Below are positions 1 through 5,988 of a stretch of DNA of 20,312 bases, in pieces; positions within the stretch are counted from its first letter, which is position 1, and each line of letters opens with the position of its first letter. Location of the stretch: the NCBI GenBank assembly GCA_002373205.1, contig DFJV01000158.1, positions 1-20,312 on the forward strand, read 5' to 3'. This stretch comes from Treponema sp. UBA3662. GTDB taxonomy: Bacteria; Spirochaetota; Spirochaetia; Treponematales; Treponemataceae. The notes under the pieces were generated by a model that saw nothing but the letters and a program-made list of their open reading frames with translations, searched no databases and was not told the origin of the DNA. The position numbers and the translations under genes are program-made.

Positions 1-65
1 ATACTATATATATGCAGAAGAAATTCAGAATCTGACACAAATACGCAAAAAAAGCTGCCTGCAAG

Positions 66-94
66 TTGAAATATCCATAAAAATGCGCGATAAT
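66..94 (+). promoter_or_regulatory. Predicted sigma70-type promoter of the Ig-like lipoprotein gene
   Basis: TTGAAA at 66-71 and GATAAT at 89-94 are separated by 17 bp. Transcription would begin near position 101, about 36 nt before the ATG at 137. This supports a start at 137 rather than the in-frame ATG at 83, which lies upstream of the predicted transcript start. Found by eye only. Confidence 0.5.
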
Positions 95-136
95 ATCCTT
101 AGAGTGCAATTGCGTAAACAGACAGAGGTGAGTAAC

Positions 137-2851
137 ATGAGAATCACTACTATACAAAATCACGGATGGGGGGGGGTATTTTTAGCAACCACCATTGCAG
201 CAACACTTCTTGCCCTATTTTCCGGCTGTAAAAACCCGGCATCTTCTTCGTGGGAAGAACCGGTACGCGACTACTTTGAAGAATACACCAACACCGCTGC
301 CATAGAAAAGCACGAAATCAATGCAGAAAGCATAAAAGACAAAAACAATACAAGCTGCGTTTCAAGCGACGGAGCAAAGACTCTTACCTTCTATTTAAGA
401 AATCCAAGAGAATACACGCTCATTACAGATTTTCTACCGGCCGTGGAAGCTGGCGTTACCATTGAACAAGACAGGCAGGACAAGACAATCATAAGGGTAA
501 CCTACCCGCAAGACTTTCTAGAGGCCCATGAGGGTGGCGGGCAAATAGGCGGAACAATCCATCTGGCTGAATCAGAAACCTTAAGGGAATTTGACTCATA
601 TTCATTCAGCCTAAAGTGCAACACCCCACCGCCTGCGGTTACAAGGCAGTGCGTAAACGCCTCTAATTCAACAAACACATACTGGGTCTGCTTCTGGCTA
701 CCCACGGCAGAACTTGCAAATCCCATTCATTCAGATGTAAAAACCCTTTATATAAAGGGAGTAACCACAAAGGCAGTAAACATAGCAGACCTTGCCGCAG
801 AGAATGCCAGTGACCCGGGAGACCTTGCAGCACTGGACAACACGGCAGCATTCACACCCCCAACTTCCGGCACATACACGGCATTCTATTACAATACAGG
901 ACGCAGCTTGCACGAAGGCGAAAACATACAGTGGAGCATTTACTTAGAGGACAATGACGGCCTTAAGTCCAAGACAATGACTGCATCCACAAAAGTAACC
1001 ACAGTGAACATGACCATAAGCGGAGGAGACCTGCTCACCACCAACGAAGGTGACAATACGCTAAATCTTACCGCAAGCGTGGACAGCCCTGTAACAAGCT
1101 GGACCTGGACATCAGGCACTCTGACTGTCGCAAGAGTTCCAGATGGTGCAAATGACTCCACAGTAACCGTTACCGCAGTTGCTGGTGGCGAGACAACTAT
1201 TACCGCTACCGCACAACTTGCAGACGGAAGGACTGTCCAGAAAACAAAGAGAATCCGCGTGCTTGGCCTAATCTTAGACGACTCTCAGCAAGATTTCGTA
1301 AAGGGGCAGACAGGAGAGCATATTTCCGTAGAGAAACCAGACTTTGCAACAGTTAGATGGTCAAGCAACACACCAGGCGTTGCAACAATAAGCGAAAGTG
1401 GAGCTTTAAGCGCAGTTGCAAAAGGCAACGCAACCATTACAGCTACAGCAAGCTATGGCGAAAAAACAGTAAGCAAACAAATGACCGTTTACGTACATGA
1501 GCTTACGGTCAGCGGAAGCGATGTAACCGAACTCTTTGTTGGCGGAGACACTGCTATATTCACCGTAACCACAGACTCCCCGGGCGAAAGGCCACTACCT
1601 CCTAGCATCAGCTATAGCTGGAATGCAGAAGGCTCTGCGGCATCCATAAGCGATGGCAGCTCTGGCCATTCACGAACAGTAAGCCCGGTCTCTGCCGGAA
1701 CAACAACACTCACCTGCACAGTACAACTTGGCGCTATGTCAATCACCCTTCCAACAAAGACAATAAAAGTCTACGGACGGCCATCCATAGAAGTAGGACA
1801 ACCTTCAAGCTATAACAATGGAAACAGCAATTCGGATTCTAACCTTTACGCGCTCACAGACCTTGGCAGCTCATTAACCTTTAAAGTGGCAGATGCAAGT
1901 ACCGCTTACCCATCCGGCACAAAGTTCAACTGGACGGTAAACGGTTTCTCACTCACGGTTGAATCACAAAAAGTAAGCCCAATTAGCATTTCTCTGCCAG
2001 CACTAGGCATAACCTCCATATCAACGAACAAAAGCAGTCCCACAAGCATTGCCGTCAAATGCAAAGTAGAGCTTCCGTCTGGCAAAAAGTCTCAGGAAGT
2101 GTCTGGAAGCGTCTCCGTCTACAAACTTACGATACCAAGCATAACGGTAGATATAGACGAATCTCCAACTGACCTTAAACGCTCAGGCAAATACTTCGTT
2201 GGTAAGTATGACAGCAACAAAAAATTCAAGTTCAAGGCAACGGCCAGCAACATACCGAACGGAGTAACCTATACGTGGACGGTCGGTACAAGAACGATAG
2301 CAACAGGTACAGACAAGCAGACGATTAACCCGACAATCTCGCAATTGAGAAATGGCACAACACCACCAACAGGTGACGAAACATGTACAGTCAAATGCAC
2401 CGTAAGTCTTACAGGTTGCACCTCACAAGAAGGCAGTACGTCCGTCACGTTTGCGAAGCGCACACCTCTAAACGCACCAACTCCAATCAACGTTTCTGCA
2501 GCTATTAGGCCTGGTAAGTCCGGTACTCTAGAAAGTCAAAGTGGAAATACATTCACTTTCTCTTCCGACACGAATATAGAAGATATAAAGATTTTTTACT
2601 CATGGAATCAGATAACAGGCGTTCCAGAAGGAAACGAAGTGTCCTACGGTGTTTATTTTAACGAAAGCTTTGAAGGAAGCTGCCCAGGAATTGATAATAC
2701 AGAACATTATTGTTATGGCGATAGCCTTCCAGGTTGGAACACACCATGTACAATCAGTGTTCAGGCATGCCTTAACCCAGCCGATCCTGAATGGGATTAC
2801 AGCGACAAGGTAGACTTGGGCACGATAACAATTAAAAAGGCCACCCCGTAG
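137..2851 (+). CDS. Large Ig-like (BIG_2-type) repeat lipoprotein, probably surface exposed
   Basis: Predicted 904-residue lipoprotein. The ATG at 137 is preceded by AGAGGTG at 124-130 and starts a good signal peptide ending in the lipobox LFSGC, with the acylated Cys at residue 31. The same frame is open back to the left window edge, and an ATG at 83 would bury the signal peptide, so I prefer 137. After a poorly defined N-terminal region (about 32-290) come tandem beta-rich units at roughly 290-375, 376-453, 454-545, 546-661 and 662-779, then a C-terminal domain. The 376-453 unit is a clear bacterial Ig-like group 2 type (WSSNTPGVATIS, then GNATITATA). Such domains usually serve adhesion or cell-surface scaffolding; the ligand is unknown. 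A run of nine G bases at 168-176 lies in the signal-peptide codons, so slippage could switch the gene off. Confidence 0.85.
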   Translation: MRITTIQNHGWGGVFLATTIAATLLALFSGCKNPASSSWEEPVRDYFEEYTNTAAIEKHEINAESIKDKNNTSCVSSDGAKTLTFYLRNPREYTLITDFLPAVEAGVTIEQDRQDKTIIRVTYPQDFLEAHEGGGQIGGTIHLAESETLREFDSYSFSLKCNTPPPAVTRQCVNASNSTNTYWVCFWLPTAELANPIHSDVKTLYIKGVTTKAVNIADLAAENASDPGDLAALDNTAAFTPPTSGTYTAFYYNTGRSLHEGENIQWSIYLEDNDGLKSKTMTASTKVTTVNMTISGGDLLTTNEGDNTLNLTASVDSPVTSWTWTSGTLTVARVPDGANDSTVTVTAVAGGETTITATAQLADGRTVQKTKRIRVLGLILDDSQQDFVKGQTGEHISVEKPDFATVRWSSNTPGVATISESGALSAVAKGNATITATASYGEKTVSKQMTVYVHELTVSGSDVTELFVGGDTAIFTVTTDSPGERPLPPSISYSWNAEGSAASISDGSSGHSRTVSPVSAGTTTLTCTVQLGAMSITLPTKTIKVYGRPSIEVGQPSSYNNGNSNSDSNLYALTDLGSSLTFKVADASTAYPSGTKFNWTVNGFSLTVESQKVSPISISLPALGITSISTNKSSPTSIAVKCKVELPSGKKSQEVSGSVSVYKLTIPSITVDIDESPTDLKRSGKYFVGKYDSNKKFKFKATASNIPNGVTYTWTVGTRTIATGTDKQTINPTISQLRNGTTPPTGDETCTVKCTVSLTGCTSQEGSTSVTFAKRTPLNAPTPINVSAAIRPGKSGTLESQSGNTFTFSSDTNIEDIKIFYSWNQITGVPEGNEVSYGVYFNESFEGSCPGIDNTEHYCYGDSLPGWNTPCTISVQACLNPADPEWDYSDKVDLGTITIKKATP
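168..176 (+). repeat. Poly-G tract (9 G) inside the lipoprotein signal peptide
   Basis: Nine consecutive G bases encode part of Trp11, Gly12, Gly13 and the first base of Val14 of the lipoprotein. Gain or loss of one base shifts the frame ahead of the lipobox. Poly-G tracts of this size are known contingency loci in treponemes (for example upstream of tpr genes in T. pallidum). Whether this one varies cannot be seen from a single sequence. Confidence 0.85.
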
Positions 2852-2858
2852 CCCCCCA

Positions 2859-3010
2859 CTCATGCCACCGCCGAAGGTCACTGAAAAAGTCCATCTTGTG
2901 TTATTGCCAGACCTACTGTAATTTATTATAACACAACAAAATGGCTTTTTATAGATTCCTGGGTCAAGCCCGAGAATGACAGTTTTTCAGTAACCTTCCA
3001 CCGCCATGAG
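2859..3010. repeat. 152-bp inverted-repeat (MITE-like) element
   Basis: The ends are complementary. CTCATG at 2859-2864 pairs with CATGAG at 3005-3010. AAGGT(C)ACTGAAAAA from 2875 pairs with TTTTTCAGT(A)ACCTT ending at 2998. Between these arms, CCACCGCC occurs in the same direct orientation on both sides (about 2865 and 2998). A second perfect 9-bp inverted repeat lies inside (TTGTGTTAT 2896-2904, ATAACACAA 2928-2936), as does a REP-like hairpin (2955-2977). It begins 7 bp after the lipoprotein stop codon and has no coding capacity. It may act as a terminator or be a small non-autonomous mobile element. Confidence 0.6.
2955..2977. repeat. REP-like hairpin (half copy)
   Basis: ATTC..GGG tcaag CCC..GAAT forms a hairpin followed by GACA. 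It is the same pattern as the second hairpin at 19674-19694 (ATTCTGAG tcaag CTCAGAAT, then GACA), with compensating changes in the stem, so the two are members of one short interspersed family. Confidence 0.6.
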
Positions 3011-3049
3011 GTTGGTGAGCGCAGTCGAACCATGGTTGGTGAGCCAGCC
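3004..3049 (+). repeat. Two 23-bp direct-repeat units upstream of the TPR lipoprotein gene
   Basis: The unit at 3027-3049 begins gaaccatggttggtgagcc. A diverged unit precedes it at 3004-3026 (ggttggtgagcgcagtc at its end). The same unit occurs in tandem at 4171-4251, on the other side of the lipoprotein gene and in the same orientation. There are no spacers, so this is not a CRISPR array. Confidence 0.75.
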
Positions 3050-3054
3050 AGCAT

Positions 3055-3083
3055 TTGACCATTTAACCAAATGCAAATATAAT
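3055..3083 (+). promoter_or_regulatory. Strong sigma70-type promoter of the CsgG-like lipoprotein gene
   Basis: TTGACC at 3055-3060, a 17-bp spacer and a consensus TATAAT at 3078-3083. The -35 box starts 6 bp after the last 23-bp repeat unit. The expected transcript start (about 3090) is only some 9 nt ahead of the ATG at 3099, and no Shine-Dalgarno sequence fits in that gap. Confidence 0.7.
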
Positions 3084-3098
3084 TGTTTATCAATTGGT

Positions 3099-4160
3099 AT
3101 GAAAAAGACTTTTGCTTTTATATTAGGTTCATTTATTCTCTTTGCAACGCTTCTTTCCTGCACGACGACCGTTTCCGGCGAATTTGAACGTCCCGCTGGG
3201 CTGGACATGAACGGGGCAAGGTCCATTGCGGTGCTGGACTTTGCGGTTCAGGAAAACTGGAATGCAGACATCTGGAGCGGAAGGAACAGCTACTACCGCA
3301 AGGAAAGGGAAAAAGAGCAGATTGCGGACTACCTTGCAAGCAACCTGCAGAAAATGATTGCAAAGGAAGGCTACCTAAGCCTTGCAAGTCCAATAGAAGC
3401 AGAAAAAGCCTTAAGATACAGAACCACACCGCCATGCGATGCATACGTTTCTGGCAGCATAACCCACTACGAAGACAGGATAGACCGCCGGGTACGCGAA
3501 GATGATGAGGGAAAGGAAAAGGTCTACTTTATCCGCCGGGTAAGCTTTACCATAAACTACAGCATTCTGGATGCAGCCACTGGAAAAGAGCTTGGCTACA
3601 AACGCTTTAGCGCAAGCGGTTCCAGCTACGAGGCAGAAAGCCGCAGGGACCTGCCAGACCCAATACGCCTTGTAAAAAGCGACATGGACAGAAGCCTAAG
3701 GGAAATGACCCACTACATCTCGCCCTACAAGGAAAGGGAATACTATTCGCTAATAAAAGACAAAAAGAACGAAACACTGCAAAAGGCCTACAAGCTTGCC
3801 TCAGACGGAAACACGGAAGAAGCCCTTAAGATTTACAGTGAATACTATGAAGCTTCGGGCAGCTACAAGGCAGGCTACAATGCCGCAATGATTCTACAGT
3901 CGCAGGGAAAGCTGGACGAAGCAAAAAAGCTTTTGGACGACGTGTACCAGAGGAATCAGGACGGAAAAATAAAGAATGCCCTTAGAAACCTTAACAGCGA
4001 GCTTGACTATGCAGACAGGGTAAGGACGCAGAAGGGCCTAAGGGAAAGCCGCACCAGAAAAAATTCACAGGACACATCCTCTTCTCCAGACCAATACGAA
4101 GAAAGTGGTGAAAGCATAAAGGACGCAGGTCTTATTACATTTCCAAAAGACGAACAGTAA
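3099..4160 (+). CDS. Lipoprotein with CsgG/LpoB-like N-terminal domain and TPR-like C-terminus
   Basis: 353 residues from the ATG at 3099. This start gives a clean lipoprotein signal (MKKTFAFILGSF, lipobox ATLLSC, Cys21); the frame extends upstream to 3006, but through repeat DNA. After the Cys, SIAVLDFAV at about residues 40-48 is the first strand typical of the CsgG / LpoB / FlgT-like periplasmic fold. That domain continues to about residue 215 with an AYVSGSITHYED strand and an IDRRVRED..VSFTINYSILDAATG hairpin. Residues of about 225-320 form helical pairs (EEALKIYSEYYEASG, GYNAAMILQSQGKLDEAKKLLDDVY), which are TPR-like. The tail is charged and Ser-rich. Likely an envelope lipoprotein in an assembly or scaffolding role; the precise function is unknown. 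It is flanked on both sides by the same 23-bp repeat. Confidence 0.85.
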   Translation: MKKTFAFILGSFILFATLLSCTTTVSGEFERPAGLDMNGARSIAVLDFAVQENWNADIWSGRNSYYRKEREKEQIADYLASNLQKMIAKEGYLSLASPIEAEKALRYRTTPPCDAYVSGSITHYEDRIDRRVREDDEGKEKVYFIRRVSFTINYSILDAATGKELGYKRFSASGSSYEAESRRDLPDPIRLVKSDMDRSLREMTHYISPYKEREYYSLIKDKKNETLQKAYKLASDGNTEEALKIYSEYYEASGSYKAGYNAAMILQSQGKLDEAKKLLDDVYQRNQDGKIKNALRNLNSELDYADRVRTQKGLRESRTRKNSQDTSSSPDQYEESGESIKDAGLITFPKDEQ

Positions 4161-4170
4161 AAACTTAATT

Positions 4171-4251
4171 GAACCACGGTTGGTGAGCCTGCCGAACCAT
4201 GGTTGGTGAGCCTGTCGAACCATGGTTGGTGAGCCTGCCGAACCATGGATG
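4171..4251 (+). repeat. Tandem 23-bp repeat, about 3.5 copies
   Basis: Units at 4171-4193, 4194-4216 and 4217-4239 and a partial unit from 4240 differ at one or two positions (catgg/cacgg, cctgcc/cctgtc). A diverged partial copy in the opposite orientation follows at about 4273-4295 (gttcgacaagcacaccaac). The CCATGG core is palindromic. It starts 10 bp after the lipoprotein stop codon. Confidence 0.85.
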
Positions 4252-4530
4252 GATGGTGGAACAGCCCCTGTTGTTCGACAAGCACACCAACAAGTTCAGG
4301 GAGACAGTTAATTGTTATTCGTACCTCGCATACGCTAAGAGGTCATTTCGACAAGCTCAATGACCGTAGGTGCCGAACTTATTAGAGGGATTGGAGGGGC
4401 GGCTTAGCAAGATGATTTTCCCAAGCGACGTACGCCGCCGTGGAGCCCCTTTAGTACCGGCCGCAGGACGGTATGAGGGTTACCGAAGGGCGGAAGGGCG
4501 GTGGCGCAGAGGCCTGTCCGGTCGAATTAG
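4252..4530. other. Non-coding stretch with GC-rich foldable segment
   Basis: No convincing gene lies between 4161 and 4575. It holds a 7-bp inverted repeat ggtcatt / aatgacc (4341-4347, 4359-4365) with a ttcgaca-type centre. A GC-rich segment at about 4381-4530 follows, whose composition differs from the surrounding AT-rich spacers. Possible helices there are AGGGGC 4395-4400 with GCCCCT 4445-4450, GGC 4401-4403 with GCC 4434-4436, and TACCG 4455-4459 with CGGTA 4469-4473. Its GATTGGAGGGGCGG start resembles the element at 11446-11512 (GATTGGAAGGGCGG), so it may be a diverged relative. Confidence 0.4.
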
Positions 4531-4568
4531 CAAAAAAATAAATTGGTAGAGCAATTAGGACTTCGTCC
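4531..4568 (-). terminator. Possible terminator of the cyclase-FecR-barrel operon
   Basis: Reading the minus strand after the stop codon at 4576, a GGAC-gaa-GTCC hairpin (4558-4568) and an AATTG-loop-CAATT hairpin (4541-4556) are followed by TATTTTTTTG (4531-4540). The stems are short and AT-rich, so this is a weak call. Confidence 0.35.
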
Positions 4569-4575
4569 ATAAGAA

Positions 4576-5988
4576 TTAGAACTGGTAGCCTATATTTATG
4601 GAAGGAACAACCATTCCGTAGGTCATGTCGGAAATAAACGAGGTAATAAAATCGGCCTGGGCTTCTACAAAAATGCGGGAGGTAAGGTAGTACTGGAAGG
4701 AAGCTCCTACTACGGCACAGGCATCCAAGCTGTAGAGCGGGTCCAAATCTGAGCCGTTTTCGTAGTGGTACTGGTACTTGTAAAAATATGCAGCCCCTCC
4801 GCCGGCATGAACTTCCACCGTACCAAGCAGCCTCTTTTTTGTGGGATCGTCACGGGAGGCAACTTTTATGGGCTTCTGGTAGACCAAGAGTCCGTTTGCC
4901 GTCATAAGGTTTCCGTCTATGTCAAAGTAGTCGCCTTCAAAATTCATGCGGGTGTAAGTTCCCAAAAGGCCTACGCCAAGGTAACCCCAGCTTAGCTTTA
5001 TGGGAATGAATACAAGCTTTGCGTTGCCGCTCAAAGGCCAAATGTTGCTGCCCATGTATTTTTTGAAGGTGTCGTCGTACATAATCATGGGGCATGAATA
5101 GCCTATGCTTAGGTCCAGGTCCATGGGCTTGGTGTAGCGCACGACAACTTCGTTGTCACCGTTGTTGGGTGTGTAAAGGCCGCTGGCATCGGTTGCCTTA
5201 AAGTGGTAGACTCCAGGATCCAGTGTGTCTATGTTGAACTGAATTTCCATTTTGCGGTTGCTTGGATCTTGGGAAAGAATCTTGGGCTTGTAGGTTCTTC
5301 CCTTGCTCTTTTTGGGTACCAGGGCGTATTCCGTATATTCCAAGTCGTCTTTTCCTTCTTTTGGTGGAAAAAGGTTCCTTCCCTTGACTGCGAATTTTCC
5401 GTCGTTCACTTCTTCCAGGTAGATTGTGGAGGAGTTGTTGAGCGTGGTCTTTATGGAAGAAACTTCCGGCTGGTGGGCGGCGTAAATTGTAATGTTGGTC
5501 CAGTCGCTTTCCGCTGCGGGGCTTCCTACAAGATCGTAGGTTACTACCTTGTAGCGGTACCTTCCGGGCGGCAAAAGGGGGAATACGTGTATGGAAGTTT
5601 CGCTTCTCTTTGTTTCCATGCGCCTAAGTTCTTCGTGGGCAGAGGCGGATTCAACTACAACTTCGTATTTTAAGACTGCACCGGGATTTTTTTCTTCCCA
5701 GGATAGAATCTGCCAGCTTTCCTCTGGGGTTAGCGGATTGCCTACAAAAGCAGGGTTTTCTTCTTCTTCGGCATTTTCACCGCCATCTTCCGGTTGAGGC
5801 TGGGCATGCTCCTGCTGGCTTGTGGCGGTGGCATTAGCGGTGGTGGTGGCATTGGTATTAGCGGTGGCGGTGGGCTTGGCATTAGCGGTGGCATTGGGCT
5901 TGGAAGCAGTCTGTGCGAACATAGGGGCTGCACCGCAAAAGAGGAGAGAAATTAGAACTGCCGCAAAAAAACAAATCCTACTTTCCAT
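4576..5988 (-). CDS. Outer-membrane beta-barrel protein with N-terminal tandem repeat and Fn3-like domain
   Basis: 470 residues. A cleavable signal peptide (residues 1-25, ending PMFA before Gln26) is followed by a low-complexity Ala/Asn/Thr stretch made of three 8-residue units (S29-N36, A37-N44, T45-N52) and an acidic linker. Residues of about 85-170 form a fibronectin-like domain with the GRYRYKVVTYD strand that also occurs in the upstream FecR protein. Residues of about 175-285 are beta-rich. From about 290 alternating hydrophobic strands run to a terminal Phe (INIGYQF), as expected for an outer-membrane barrel. The start overlaps the end of the FecR gene by 11 bp (5978-5988), so it is probably translationally coupled and last in the operon. 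The role is unknown; a surface or sensor partner of the FecR protein is my inference. Confidence 0.85.
   Translation of the reverse strand: MESRICFFAAVLISLLFCGAAPMFAQTASKPNATANAKPTATANTNATTTANATATSQQEHAQPQPEDGGENAEEEENPAFVGNPLTPEESWQILSWEEKNPGAVLKYEVVVESASAHEELRRMETKRSETSIHVFPLLPPGRYRYKVVTYDLVGSPAAESDWTNITIYAAHQPEVSSIKTTLNNSSTIYLEEVNDGKFAVKGRNLFPPKEGKDDLEYTEYALVPKKSKGRTYKPKILSQDPSNRKMEIQFNIDTLDPGVYHFKATDASGLYTPNNGDNEVVVRYTKPMDLDLSIGYSCPMIMYDDTFKKYMGSNIWPLSGNAKLVFIPIKLSWGYLGVGLLGTYTRMNFEGDYFDIDGNLMTANGLLVYQKPIKVASRDDPTKKRLLGTVEVHAGGGAAYFYKYQYHYENGSDLDPLYSLDACAVVGASFQYYLTSRIFVEAQADFITSFISDMTYGMVVPSINIGYQF
5833..5904 (-). repeat. Coding 24-bp tandem repeat (three units)
   Basis: Units at 5833-5856, 5857-5880 and 5881-5904 each begin (plus strand) with ATTAGCGGTGG. 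Each encodes eight residues (SKPNATAN, AKPTATAN, TNATTTAN), just after the signal peptide of the barrel protein. Since 24 is a multiple of 3, copy-number change would keep the frame. Confidence 0.85.

Noticed and set aside
83..136. Upstream ATG at 83 as the start of the Ig-like lipoprotein
   Set aside because: It lies before the predicted transcript start, lacks a ribosome site and would place 18 polar residues ahead of a good lipoprotein signal that has its own AGAGGTG site.
4171..4251. Tandem 23-bp units as a CRISPR array
   Set aside because: The units are directly adjacent with no spacers, and no cas gene is present.
5203..5673. Plus-strand open frame of 156 codons
   Set aside because: Antisense to the barrel gene, which has a signal peptide and a C-terminal barrel signature.
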